Source of the DNA: Acidovorax sp. DW039
GTDB lineage: Bacteria > Pseudomonadota > Gammaproteobacteria > Burkholderiales > Burkholderiaceae_C
Direction: 5' to 3'
NCBI RefSeq assembly: GCF_037101375.1
Contig: NZ_AP029019.1
Location: 2,356,001 to 2,420,000 of the forward strand
Length of the DNA stretch: 64,000 nucleotides
The notes under the pieces: model-generated
The model's input: only the letters and a program-made list of their open reading frames with translations
The model's database searches: none
Told to the model about the DNA's origin: nothing
Shown: piece after piece, positions 42,817-51,600 of the stretch
Layout: every line of letters begins with the position of its first letter
How positions within the stretch are numbered: the stretch's first letter is position 1
Translations under genes and position numbers: made by a program

Positions 42817-45693
42817 ATGAGCGATACGACATCCGTCTATCAAGCCTACCAAGGCAACACCTACCTCTTCGGCGGCAATGCGCCCTATGTCGAAGAGATG
42901 TATGAAAACTACCTTGCCAACCCTGGCAGCGTGCCTGACACATGGCGCGAATACTTTGATGCGCTGCAGCACGTACCCGCTGTAGATGGCAGCAACGCCA
43001 AGGATGTCCCTCATCTGCCCGTGGTCAATGCCTTCGCCGAACGCGCCAAGGCCGGTGGAACCAAAGTGGTGGTGGCCAGCGCCGACGCCGAAATGGGCCG
43101 CAAGCGCACCGCTGTTCAGCAACTGATTGCCGCTTACCGCAACGTGGGCCAACGCTGGGCTGACCTGGACCCTCTCAAGCGCACCGAGCGCCCCAACATT
43201 CCTGAGCTGGAGCCTTCCTTCTACGGCTTCTCTGATGCAGACCAGGAAACCGTTTTCGACACCAGCAACACATTTTTCGGCAAGGACAAGATGTCCCTGC
43301 GCGAATTGCTGAACGCGCTGCGTGAAACCTACTGCGGCACCATCGGTGCCGAGTACATGTACACCTCTGACCAGACGCAAAAGCGCTGGTGGCAACAAAA
43401 GCTTGAAGGCATTCGCTCCAAGGCGACCTTCGGTGCGGAAAAGAAACGCCAGATTCTGGATCGCCTCACGGCCGCTGAAGGCCTGGAGCGTTACCTGCAC
43501 ACCAAGTACGTGGGTCAAAAGCGATTCTCGCTCGAAGGCGGCGAGAGCTTTATTGCTGCGATGGACGAGCTGATTCAGCAAGCCGGTGCCAAGGGCGTGC
43601 AGGAAATCGTGATCGGTATGGCCCACCGTGGCCGTCTGAACGTGCTGGTCAACACCCTGGGCAAGATGCCCAAGGACCTGTTTGCAGAGTTCGACCACAC
43701 AGCCCCTGAAGATCTGCCTGCAGGTGACGTGAAGTACCACCAGGGTTTCAGCTCTGATGTGTCCACCCCTGGCGGCCCAGTGCATCTGTCGCTGGCGTTC
43801 AATCCTTCGCACCTGGAAATCGTCAACCCCGTGGTGGAAGGTTCTGTGCGCGCCCGTATGGATCGCCGTGGCGACAAGCGTGGTGACCAGGTGCTGCCTG
43901 TGCTGGTGCACGGCGACGCAGCTTTTGGCGGCCAGGGCGTGAACCAGGAAACCCTGGCGCTGGCCCAGACCCGTGGCTACACCACCGGTGGTACGGTTCA
44001 CATCATCATCAACAACCAGATCGGTTTCACCACCTCTGACCCTCGCGACATGCGCTCCACCGTGTATTGCACGGACATCGTGAAGATGGTGGAGGCCCCC
44101 GTGCTGCACGTCAACGGTGACGATCCAGAAGCCGTGGTGCTGGCTACGCAACTGGCCCTGGAGTTCCGTATGGAGTTCCGTCAGGACGTCGTGGTGGACA
44201 TCACCTGCTTCCGCAAGCTGGGCCACAACGAGCAGGACACCCCCAGCCTGACCCAGCCGCTGATGTACAAGAAGATTGCGCAGCACCCTGGCACACGCAA
44301 GCTGTACGCCGACAAGCTGGCTGCACAAGGCCTGGGCGAATCGCTGGGCGACGACATGGCCAAGGCCTATCGCGCCGCCATGGACGCTGGCAAGCACACC
44401 GTGGACCCCGTGCTGACCAACTTCAAGAGCAAGTACGCTGTGGACTGGTCTCCCTTCCTGGGCAAGAAGTGGACCGACGCTGGCGACACCGCCATCCCGC
44501 TGACTGAGTGGAAGCGTCTGGCCGAGAAGATCACCACCATTCCCGAGACTGTGACACCGCACCAGCTGGTGAAGAAGGTGTACGACGACCGCGCAGCCAT
44601 GGGCCGTGGTGACGTCAATGTGGACTGGGGTATGGGCGAGCACATGGCTTTCGCTTCGCTGGTGTCCAGCGGCTACGCCGTGCGCCTGTCGGGTGAAGAC
44701 TGCGGCCGTGGCACGTTCACACACCGCCACGCCGTGATTCACGACCAAAAGCGTGAAAAGTGGGACACCGGCACCTATGTGCCTCTGCAGAACGTGTCTG
44801 AAAACCAAGCTCCGTTCACCGTGATCGACTCCATCCTGTCTGAAGAGGCAGTGCTGGGCTTTGAATACGGCTACGCAGGTTCTGACCCCAACACCCTGGT
44901 GATCTGGGAAGCCCAGTTCGGCGACTTTGCTAACGGCGCTCAAGTGGTGATCGACCAGTTCATCGCCTCTGGCGAAGTGAAGTGGGGTCGTGCCAATGGT
45001 TTGACCTTGATGCTGCCCCACGGCTACGAAGGCCAAGGCCCAGAGCACAGCTCTGCCCGCCTGGAGCGCTTCATGCAGCTGGCCGCCGACACCAACATGC
45101 AGATCGTGCAGCCCACTACGGCCAGCCAGATCTTCCACGTGCTGCGTCGCCAGATGGTGCGTGACCTGCGCAAGCCGCTGGTCATCTTCACGCCCAAGTC
45201 GCTGCTGCGTAACAAGGACGCCACTTCGCCTCTGACCGAGTTCACGAAAGGCAGCTTCCAGACGGTGATTCCTGAGCAGGACGAAGCCATCGAGAAGAAG
45301 GCCGCCAAGGTCAAGCGCGTGATCGCTTGCTCGGGCAAGGTGTACTACGACCTGGTGAAGAAGCGCACCGAGAAGGAAGCCGACGACGTGGCCATCATCC
45401 GCGTGGAGCAGCTGTACCCCTTCCCGCACAAGGCGTTTGCTGCCGAGCTGAAGAAGTACCCCAATGCAACCGACATCGTGTGGTGCCAGGACGAGCCACA
45501 GAACCAGGGCGCCTGGTTCTTCATCCAGCACAACATCCACGAGAACATGCTCGATGGCCAGAAGCTGGGTTACGCCGGTCGTGCAGCCTCGGCATCGCCT
45601 GCCGTGGGTTATTCGCACCTGCACCAGGAACAGCAGAAGGCCCTGGTCGATGCCGCCTTCGCCAAGCTCAAGGGTTTTGTCCTGACCAAGTAA
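42817..45693 (+). CDS. sucA: 2-oxoglutarate dehydrogenase E1 component
   Basis: The 958-residue thiamine-diphosphate enzyme begins MSDTTSVYQAYQGNTYLFGG with the E1 N-terminal peptide (YVEEMYENYLANPGSVPDTW). It continues with the catalytic core, including GMAHRGRLNVLVNTLGK, HGDAAFGGQGVNQETL and the ThDP motif region ending HIIINNQIGFTTSDPRDMRS. The transketolase pyrimidine domain has HGYEGQGPEHSSARLERFMQ. It decarboxylates 2-oxoglutarate and transfers succinyl to SucB lipoamide in the TCA cycle. GGAGCGGAGG precedes the ATG. It is first in the sucA-sucB-lpdA unit. Confidence 0.97.
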   Translation: MSDTTSVYQAYQGNTYLFGGNAPYVEEMYENYLANPGSVPDTWREYFDALQHVPAVDGSNAKDVPHLPVVNAFAERAKAGGTKVVVASADAEMGRKRTAVQQLIAAYRNVGQRWADLDPLKRTERPNIPELEPSFYGFSDADQETVFDTSNTFFGKDKMSLRELLNALRETYCGTIGAEYMYTSDQTQKRWWQQKLEGIRSKATFGAEKKRQILDRLTAAEGLERYLHTKYVGQKRFSLEGGESFIAAMDELIQQAGAKGVQEIVIGMAHRGRLNVLVNTLGKMPKDLFAEFDHTAPEDLPAGDVKYHQGFSSDVSTPGGPVHLSLAFNPSHLEIVNPVVEGSVRARMDRRGDKRGDQVLPVLVHGDAAFGGQGVNQETLALAQTRGYTTGGTVHIIINNQIGFTTSDPRDMRSTVYCTDIVKMVEAPVLHVNGDDPEAVVLATQLALEFRMEFRQDVVVDITCFRKLGHNEQDTPSLTQPLMYKKIAQHPGTRKLYADKLAAQGLGESLGDDMAKAYRAAMDAGKHTVDPVLTNFKSKYAVDWSPFLGKKWTDAGDTAIPLTEWKRLAEKITTIPETVTPHQLVKKVYDDRAAMGRGDVNVDWGMGEHMAFASLVSSGYAVRLSGEDCGRGTFTHRHAVIHDQKREKWDTGTYVPLQNVSENQAPFTVIDSILSEEAVLGFEYGYAGSDPNTLVIWEAQFGDFANGAQVVIDQFIASGEVKWGRANGLTLMLPHGYEGQGPEHSSARLERFMQLAADTNMQIVQPTTASQIFHVLRRQMVRDLRKPLVIFTPKSLLRNKDATSPLTEFTKGSFQTVIPEQDEAIEKKAAKVKRVIACSGKVYYDLVKKRTEKEADDVAIIRVEQLYPFPHKAFAAELKKYPNATDIVWCQDEPQNQGAWFFIQHNIHENMLDGQKLGYAGRAASASPAVGYSHLHQEQQKALVDAAFAKLKGFVLTK

Positions 45694-45741
45694 GGCCGGA
45701 AACCCGAATACAGAACAAAACCCTCTTTGAAAGAATTAGTC

Positions 45742-47007
45742 ATGGCTATCGTAGAAGTCAAAGTCCCTCAGCTGTCTGAATCCGTGGCGGAAGCCACCAT
45801 GCTGACCTGGAAGAAAAAGGCCGGTGAGGCCGTTGCTGCGGATGAAATCCTGATCGAAATCGAAACCGACAAGGTTGTGCTGGAAGTGCCCGCACCTTCG
45901 GCTGGCGTGCTGGCTGAACTGGTGGTGGGTGACGGTGGCACCGTGGTGTCTGACCAGGTCATCGCCAAGATCGACACCGAAGGCAAGGCCGGTGCCGCTG
46001 CTCCTGCTGCTGCCCCCGCAGCCGCTGCTGCAGCGCCCGCTGCCGCCGTGGCAGCCGCTCCAGCCGCTGCTGGTGGCTCCAAGGGCGATGTAGCGATGCC
46101 CGCAGCCGCCAAGCTGCTGGCCGACAACAACCTGTCTGTCGGCGACGTGACTGGCTCCGGCAAGGATGGCCGCGTGACCAAGGGCGATGTGCTGGCTGCC
46201 GTGGCCGGCGGTGCCAAGCCCTCCGCAGCGCCTAGCGTGATCCCCACTGGCGTACCCACCAAGGCGCTGCCCCAAGTGGCTGCTCCTGCTGCCCCCAACC
46301 TGGGCGACCGCCCAGAACAGCGCGTGCCCATGAGCCGTCTGCGTGCCCGCGTGGCCGAGCGTCTGCTGCAGTCGCAGTCCACCAACGCCATCCTGACCAC
46401 GTTCAACGAAGTGAACATGGCTCCCGTGATGGATCTGCGCAAGAAGTTCCAGGACAGCTTCACCAAGGAACATGGCACCAAGCTGGGTTTCATGTCCTTC
46501 TTCGTGAAGGCTGCCGTGCACGCCCTCAAGAAGTACCCAGTGCTGAACGCCTCGGTGGATGGCAACGACATCGTCTACCACGGCTACTTCGACATCGGTA
46601 TCGCTGTGGGCTCGCCCCGTGGCCTGGTGGTGCCCATCCTGCGCAACGCAGACCAGATGAGCTTCGCTGACATCGAGAAGAAGATTGCCGAATTCGGCAA
46701 GAAGGCGGCAGAAGGCAAGCTGGGCATTGAAGAAATGACGGGTGGTACTTTCTCCATCTCCAACGGCGGTACATTCGGCTCCATGCTGTCCACACCCATC
46801 ATCAACCCACCCCAGTCCGCCATCCTGGGCGTGCACGCCACCAAGGACCGCGCTGTGGTGGAGAACGGCCAGATCGTGATCCGTCCGATCAACTACCTGG
46901 CCATGTCCTACGACCACCGCATCATCGACGGTCGCGAGGCTGTGCTGGGCCTGGTCGCCATGAAGGAAGCGCTGGAAGACCCAGCCCGTCTGCTGTTCGA
47001 CATCTGA
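45742..47007 (+). CDS. sucB: Dihydrolipoamide succinyltransferase (E2 of 2-oxoglutarate dehydrogenase)
   Basis: ATG 45742 ([20 protein letters not shown]) is the family start, giving 421 residues. The lipoyl domain carries Lys44 in [12 protein letters not shown]. An Ala/Pro-rich swinging linker (~85-118) leads to the E3-binding domain ([20 protein letters not shown]). The catalytic domain (~190-421) ends with the active-site [12 protein letters not shown] (His392). It forms the 24-mer core that passes succinyl to CoA. It follows sucA by 48 bp; a large hairpin with a T run separates it from lpdA. Confidence 0.97.
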   Translation: MAIVEVKVPQLSESVAEATMLTWKKKAGEAVAADEILIEIETDKVVLEVPAPSAGVLAELVVGDGGTVVSDQVIAKIDTEGKAGAAAPAAAPAAAAAAPAAAVAAAPAAAGGSKGDVAMPAAAKLLADNNLSVGDVTGSGKDGRVTKGDVLAAVAGGAKPSAAPSVIPTGVPTKALPQVAAPAAPNLGDRPEQRVPMSRLRARVAERLLQSQSTNAILTTFNEVNMAPVMDLRKKFQDSFTKEHGTKLGFMSFFVKAAVHALKKYPVLNASVDGNDIVYHGYFDIGIAVGSPRGLVVPILRNADQMSFADIEKKIAEFGKKAAEGKLGIEEMTGGTFSISNGGTFGSMLSTPIINPPQSAILGVHATKDRAVVENGQIVIRPINYLAMSYDHRIIDGREAVLGLVAMKEALEDPARLLFDI

Positions 47008-47024
47008 TCGAACCCTGAGACCTG

Positions 47025-47085
47025 AAACCCACCCGTGAAGCAGAGGCACCCATCCGCGTGCGGAGCCTCTCACCGGTGGGTTTTT
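47025..47085 (+). terminator. Intercistronic hairpin/terminator between sucB and lpdA
   Basis: AAACCCACCCGTGA and AGAGGC on the left pair with GCCTCT and CACCGGTGGGTTT on the right (one mismatch and a small bulge), followed by TTTTTC. It can terminate or attenuate transcription before lpdA begins at 47112, lowering its level relative to sucAB. Confidence 0.65.
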
Positions 47086-47111
47086 CTTCAACTGAATCAA
47101 CGAGATTTCCT

Positions 47112-48539
47112 ATGAGCAAGCAATTTGATGTGATCGTTATCGGTGGTGGCCCTGGTGGCTATATCGCCGCCATTCGTGCCGCCCAGCTGGGCAAGAACGT
47201 CGCCTGTATCGACGAATGGAAGAACGAGAAGGGTGGCCCCGCACCAGGCGGCACCTGCACCAACGTGGGTTGCATTCCATCCAAGGCACTGCTGCAATCG
47301 TCTGAGCACTTCGAGCACGCCAACCACCACTTTGCCGATCACGGAATCTCGGCCAAGGACATCCAGATCGATGTGGCCAAGATGATTGGCCGCAAGGATG
47401 CGGTGGTGAAGCAGAACAATGACGGCATCCTGTACCTGTTCAAGAAGAACAAGGTCAGCTTCTTCCACGGCCGTGGCTCGTTTGTCAAAGCTGTTGAAGG
47501 CGGCTACGAGATCAAGGTTTCTGGTGCTGCAGAAGAGACTCTGGTGGGTAACCAGATCATCGTGGCGACCGGCTCCAACGCCCGGGCGCTGCCCGGTGTG
47601 CCGTTTGACGAAGTGAACGTGCTGTCCAACGACGGTGCGCTGCGCATTGGTGCTGTGCCCAAGAAGCTGGCGTTGATTGGCTCCGGCGTGATCGGTCTGG
47701 AAATGGGCTCCGTGTGGCGTCGTCTGGGCGCAGACGTAACCATTCTGGAAGGTCTGCCCACATTCCTGGGTGCTGTGGACGAGCAGATTGCCAAGGAAGC
47801 CAAAAAGGCTTTCGACAAGCAGGGCCTGAAGATCGAGCTGGGCGTGAAAGTTGGCGACATCAAGAACGCCAAGTCAGGTGTGAGCATTGCTTACACCAAC
47901 GCCAAGGGCGAAGCCCAGACGCTGGACGCAGACAAACTGATCGTTTCGATCGGCCGCGTGCCCAACACCGTTGGCCTGAACACCGAAGCCGTGGGCCTGC
48001 AGCTCGACGAGCGCGGTGCCATTGTGGTGGACGGCGATTGCAAGACCAACCTGCCCGGCGTGTGGGCCGTGGGTGACGTGGTGCGTGGCCCCATGCTCGC
48101 GCACAAGGCCGAAGAAGAGGGCGTTGCCGTGGCCGAGCGCATTGCTGGCCAGCACGGTCACGTCAACTTCAACACCATCCCTTGGGTCATCTACACCAGC
48201 CCTGAGATTGCGTGGGTGGGCCGCACCGAGCAGCAACTCAAGGCCGACGGTGTGAAGTACAAGGCTGGCACTTTCCCCTTCCTTGCCAATGGCCGCGCGC
48301 GCGCGCTGGGCGACACCACGGGTATGGTCAAGTTCCTGGCTGACGCGACGACCGACGAAATCCTGGGTGTACACATCGTGGGCCCCATGGCGTCCGAGCT
48401 GATCTCTGAAGCCGTGGTGGCCATGGAGTTCAAGGCCAGCGCTGAAGACATCGCACGCATTTGCCACGCGCACCCATCGCTGTCTGAAGCCACCAAGGAA
48501 GCTGCCTTGGCAGTGGACAAGCGCACACTGAATTTCTGA
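47112..48539 (+). CDS. lpdA: Dihydrolipoamide dehydrogenase (E3)
   Basis: ATG 47112 ([20 protein letters not shown]) gives 475 residues. FAD-binding GGGPGG, redox-active Cys49 and Cys54 in [19 protein letters not shown]-binding [13 protein letters not shown] and the C-terminal His-Glu dyad in [14 protein letters not shown] are all intact. It reoxidises the lipoamide of SucB, producing NADH. The loop before the redox cysteines ([10 protein letters not shown]) is the longer variant typical of proteobacterial LpdG types. It is last of the unit and followed by a terminator after the repeat copy. Confidence 0.97.
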   Translation: MSKQFDVIVIGGGPGGYIAAIRAAQLGKNVACIDEWKNEKGGPAPGGTCTNVGCIPSKALLQSSEHFEHANHHFADHGISAKDIQIDVAKMIGRKDAVVKQNNDGILYLFKKNKVSFFHGRGSFVKAVEGGYEIKVSGAAEETLVGNQIIVATGSNARALPGVPFDEVNVLSNDGALRIGAVPKKLALIGSGVIGLEMGSVWRRLGADVTILEGLPTFLGAVDEQIAKEAKKAFDKQGLKIELGVKVGDIKNAKSGVSIAYTNAKGEAQTLDADKLIVSIGRVPNTVGLNTEAVGLQLDERGAIVVDGDCKTNLPGVWAVGDVVRGPMLAHKAEEEGVAVAERIAGQHGHVNFNTIPWVIYTSPEIAWVGRTEQQLKADGVKYKAGTFPFLANGRARALGDTTGMVKFLADATTDEILGVHIVGPMASELISEAVVAMEFKASAEDIARICHAHPSLSEATKEAALAVDKRTLNF

Positions 48540-48555
48540 TATCAGTTTTTCAGTG

Positions 48556-48610
48556 AAAATGGCTGCTAGCGCAATAGAATCAAGCGCAAGCAGCTATTGA
48601 TTTCATAGCG
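48556..48610 (-). repeat. Dispersed AGCTGCTTGCGC-type repeat, copy 7
   Basis: On the minus strand CGCTATGAAATCAATAGCTG...GATTCTATTGCGCTAGCAGCC fits the consensus. It lies between the lpdA stop and the terminator at 48608-48640. Confidence 0.85.
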
Positions 48611-48640
48611 AACCCTCGCCGATGCGGGGGTTCGCCTTTT
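48608..48640 (+). terminator. Terminator of the suc-lpd unit
   Basis: GCGAACCCTCGC and GCGGGGGTTCGC form a 12-bp stem with one G-T pair around CGAT, followed by CTTTT. Confidence 0.8.
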
Positions 48641-48656
48641 CTGAGGCATCAAGACC

Positions 48657-49754
48657 GTGAGTGTCAAACAGGCGTATCTGGCCGAGCTGGCCGCCAAAGG
48701 GTTCCAAAGTGATCCTGCGCAGTTGCGGGCCGTGGATGCCTTGCAGCGTTGTGCTGACGACTGGGCTGCCTACAAGGCAAAGCGCTCCAACGCGCTCAAG
48801 AAGCTGCTGAACCGTCCCGACATTCCCAAGGGCGTCTACATGTATGGCGGTGTAGGGCGGGGCAAGAGCTTTTTGATGGACTGCTTTTTCAACGCAGTAC
48901 CCATCAAGCGCAAGGTGCGGTTGCATTTCCATGAATTCATGCGTGAAGTTCACCGTGAGCTGGCAGCCCTTCAGGGCACCGTGAATCCGCTGGACGTGCT
49001 GGGTGCCCGCATCTCCAAACGGTACAAGCTCATCTGCTTTGATGAATTCCATGTGGCGGACATCACCGATGCGATGATCTTGCACCGGTTACTGGTAGCG
49101 CTGTTTGAGAACGGAGTGGGCTTTGTCACCACCTCCAACTTCGAGCCCAATGGCTTGTACCCGGACGGCCTGCACCGGGATCGCATACTGCCCGCCATTG
49201 CGCTGCTGAACGAGCGCATGGAAGTGGTCAACGTGGACAACGGAACCGACTACCGCCGCCGCACGCTGGAGCATGTGAAGCTCTACCACACCCCCTTGGG
49301 GCCAGAGGCTGATGCCGCCATGAATGAGGCATTCAACCAGCTGGCCGAGGTGCATGATGAGGACCCCGTGCTGCACATTGAGGCTCGCGAGATCCGCGCG
49401 CGGCGCAAGGCGGGCGGGGTGGTCTGGTTTGATTTCAGCGTGCTGTGTGGTGGCCCGCGGTCGCAAAACGATTACCTGGAGATTGCGACGCAGTTCCATA
49501 CCGTTCTGCTCTCTGGCGTGCCTTACATGCCTGTGAACATGGCATCCCCTGCGCGACGATTTACCTGGTTGGTGGATGTGCTGTATGACCGCCGTGTCAA
49601 GCTGATCCTGTCTGCCGCCGTGCCCCCGGAGCAGCTCTACACAGAGGGTCCGCTGGCGCACGAGTTTCCGCGCACGGTTTCCCGTCTCAACGAAATGCAA
49701 TCCAAAGAGTTTCTGGATTTGGAGCGGAGACTGGTCGATACCGGCCTGACATGA
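48657..49754 (+). CDS. zapE: Cell division protein ZapE (AFG1-like ATPase)
   Basis: The GTG start at 48657 yields 365 residues beginning MSVKQAYLAELAAKGFQSDP. The P-loop is YGGVGRGKSFLMD (~63), Walker B ICFDEFHVADITDAMIL, and the sensor region VTTSNFEPNGLYPDGLHRDR; AAYRRRTLE-like residues occur as NGTDYRRRTLEHV. ZapE is an FtsZ-interacting ATPase that destabilises FtsZ polymers, needed under low oxygen or heat. It lies after the suc genes, an arrangement I have seen in other Burkholderiales. The next gene overlaps or abuts its stop. Confidence 0.93.
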   Translation: MSVKQAYLAELAAKGFQSDPAQLRAVDALQRCADDWAAYKAKRSNALKKLLNRPDIPKGVYMYGGVGRGKSFLMDCFFNAVPIKRKVRLHFHEFMREVHRELAALQGTVNPLDVLGARISKRYKLICFDEFHVADITDAMILHRLLVALFENGVGFVTTSNFEPNGLYPDGLHRDRILPAIALLNERMEVVNVDNGTDYRRRTLEHVKLYHTPLGPEADAAMNEAFNQLAEVHDEDPVLHIEAREIRARRKAGGVVWFDFSVLCGGPRSQNDYLEIATQFHTVLLSGVPYMPVNMASPARRFTWLVDVLYDRRVKLILSAAVPPEQLYTEGPLAHEFPRTVSRLNEMQSKEFLDLERRLVDTGLT

Positions 49755-49765
49755 AAGGACCTTCC

Positions 49766-50479
49766 ATGAGCCTGCTCCGTACTGTTTTTTCTGTTTCATT
49801 CCTCTGCGCCTCGTTGAGTACGTTGGCCCTGGCTGCTTCTGATGAGGCCTCCAAAGAGCGGGAAGGGAGTGCTGCCGCGGCCCAGCGTGCGGAGCAGAAG
49901 GCCGAGATCGCCCGAGAGCGTGCGCGCAACACGGAGTCGCGCAAGCAGGCGGAAGCCCGCTGCTATAAGCTTTTTGCCGTAGAGGACTGCCTGCGTGAAG
50001 CCCGCAGTCAGTGGCGCGAAGTGGAAACGCGTCTGCGCGCGCAGGAGGTGCAGGTGAACGACGCAGAGCGCAAGGAAAAGGCCCGCGAACGTTTGCGCAT
50101 CATTGAGGAAAAGCAGTCTTCACCAGCGGTCCCTGCGGCTGCGGGCGCGTCTTCACCCATGCCAGCGGCTTCAGCCACCATCCGGGCTCCTCATGGCGCC
50201 GGTCGCTCGGGCGCGAAAGAAAAGCCGCCGGAAACGCAGGCCACCCGCGATCGCGAAGCAGCCGAGCGGGCCGCCCAGCAACGCCAGCGAGCCAGCACAC
50301 AAGAGGCCGACCAGGCTACTCGCGGCAAAGAGAATGCCGAGCGTGCCGAGAAGGCGCGTCAACGGCAACTGGAAGCCCAGAAAACCTCTGAGGAGCGACG
50401 TGCCCGCCGGGACAAAGAGAAGGCAGAGGCTGCAGCGAGCGGGCATCAGCCTTCAGCGCCGCTGCCCACGCCACCTTGA
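49766..50479 (+). CDS. Secreted coiled-coil hypothetical protein (charged, TolA-like composition)
   Basis: ATG 49766 has AAAGGA (49754-49759) upstream and starts the signal peptide MSLLRTVFSVSFLCASLSTL (cleavage near ALAAS); an ATG at 49751 overlaps the zapE stop. The 237-residue precursor is rich in Arg, Glu, Lys, Gln and Ala and should form long helices (EREGSAAAAQRAEQKAEIAR and the C-terminal AERAAQQRQRAS... region). Two cysteines occur in RCYKLFAVEDCLREAR, probably a disulfide. The family is unknown to me; the pattern C-x8-C after a helical N-terminus recurs in Burkholderiales envelope proteins. It is likely co-transcribed with zapE. Confidence 0.65.
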   Translation: MSLLRTVFSVSFLCASLSTLALAASDEASKEREGSAAAAQRAEQKAEIARERARNTESRKQAEARCYKLFAVEDCLREARSQWREVETRLRAQEVQVNDAERKEKARERLRIIEEKQSSPAVPAAAGASSPMPAASATIRAPHGAGRSGAKEKPPETQATRDREAAERAAQQRQRASTQEADQATRGKENAERAEKARQRQLEAQKTSEERRARRDKEKAEAAASGHQPSAPLPTPP

Positions 50480-50497
50480 GTGTTTGATTGTTTCCCC

Positions 50498-50584
50498 GCG
50501 GGCGTAGCTCGGCAATTGATCGGGTAGAGCAGAGGGGCGTTGTAGCAAACGCCCGGATGCGGAGTGACTGTCGAAGCGCCCGAT
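50498..50584 (+). other. tRNA-Gly-like sequence (decayed tRNA or tRNA-like element)
   Basis: GCGGGCGTAGCTC (50498-50510) and GGTAGAGCAG (50523-50532) reproduce the 5' acceptor, T8-A9 and D arm of tRNA-Gly, but the D loop is several bases too long. GGGCGTT/AACGCCC forms an anticodon-like stem with a GTAGCA loop, not a standard 5+7 arm. CTGTCGAAG resembles a damaged T arm, and GCGCCCG near 50575-50581 can pair with the CGGGCGT of the 5' arm. No normal anticodon can be read, so it is probably not a functional tRNA. It lies between convergent genes. Confidence 0.45.
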
Positions 50585-51385
50585 TCAGGAGGAGGTCATG
50601 CTGGTGAGACTGGGAACCTTCTTCTCTTCCACCAGCGCCTCAATTTTCACGATGACCAGCGAGAGGTTGTCGCCGCCGCCCCGCGCACGGGAGCGCGCTT
50701 TTTCGATCAGGAATTCCGTCGCTTCGCGCGGCGACAGCGACTCCACCACAGATGCGAGCTCTGTGGGTGAAAAGTAGTGCCACACCCCGTCGCTGCAAGC
50801 CATCAGTACATCGCCAGGGCGCAGCTGAGGAATCAAGTGCGTGGTAGCCGGGGGATCGCTCTCGGTACCCAGGCAGCCTACCAGGATGTTGGAGTGCGGA
50901 TGGTTGTTAGCCTCTGCCTCGGTCAGCTCACCCCGGTCCACCAGTGCCTGAACATACGAGTGGTCGCTGGTTCGGTGAATCAGCCGACCGCCCTGAAAGT
51001 GGTAAATGCGTGAATCGCCCGCATGTACCCAGTGGCAGTCGCCCCGAGGGTTGATGAGGAATGCCGCAATCGTGCTGTGAGGTTCTTGCTCTGCCGAAAT
51101 GGCAGTGAGTCGGATGACGATGTGCGCTTCTTCCACCATGGACTTGAGCATGCTGGCGGCGTCATCTGTGTCCGGTGAATAACGCTCAAACAGTTGCTTG
51201 GCGGTCATCATGACCTGGTCAGATGCCTTGCGTCCCCCGCTGCGCCCACCCATGCCATCGGCCACTACGCCCAGTACGCAGCCGTTGTAACGGCTGTGGG
51301 CAATCAGCGCAACCTGATCTTGCTGGTATTCCCGGTCGCCCTTGTGGATGCCGGTGGATGCGATGAGGCGGAACGCTTTGGTCAT
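50585..51385 (-). CDS. PP2C-family serine/threonine protein phosphatase
   Basis: ATG at 51385 (MTKAFRLIASTGIHKGDREY) gives 266 residues; the frame is open 19 codons further. PPM motifs are REYQQDQ, GVVADGMGG (metal-binding Asp), HAGDSRIYHF, DHSYVQALVDRGELT and ACSDGVWHY, then GGGDNLSLVIVKIE at the C-terminus. These supply the metal-ligand aspartates. Such Stp1/PppA-like phosphatases reverse Hanks-type kinase phosphorylation, but no partner kinase is in the window. It is a single gene, divergent from the helicase gene and convergent with the tRNA-like region. Confidence 0.9.
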   Translation of the reverse strand: MTKAFRLIASTGIHKGDREYQQDQVALIAHSRYNGCVLGVVADGMGGRSGGRKASDQVMMTAKQLFERYSPDTDDAASMLKSMVEEAHIVIRLTAISAEQEPHSTIAAFLINPRGDCHWVHAGDSRIYHFQGGRLIHRTSDHSYVQALVDRGELTEAEANNHPHSNILVGCLGTESDPPATTHLIPQLRPGDVLMACSDGVWHYFSPTELASVVESLSPREATEFLIEKARSRARGGGDNLSLVIVKIEALVEEKKVPSLTSMTSS

Positions 51386-51600
51386 GCTGAGAATTGTGTA
51401 GCGTGGTGCCACGCTGCCGGACATTTGGTGGCCGAGGAGCACGTATTATCGTCCTGCCTGTGGCGTTTTTGCCATGCATCTGGCTTCCCGCTCTCTTACC
51501 GCCAGTTTCCCGTCATTTTCTTGTCCGTTTCGCACTTTGCAGCCCGGTTGAGGCTTGCATGCCGTGTTGCTTTCTCACTCTTTGGATGCTGTAGAACCCC

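Noticed and set aside
42769..45624. 951-codon open frame on the minus strand opposite sucA
   Set aside because: It is a shadow of strongly biased GC-rich codons in sucA; no start site or protein family is evident, and sucA is clearly the real gene.
45990..46080. Repetitive GCTGCTGC-rich stretch as a repeat array or CRISPR
   Set aside because: It encodes the Ala/Pro linker of SucB; there are no spaced identical repeats.
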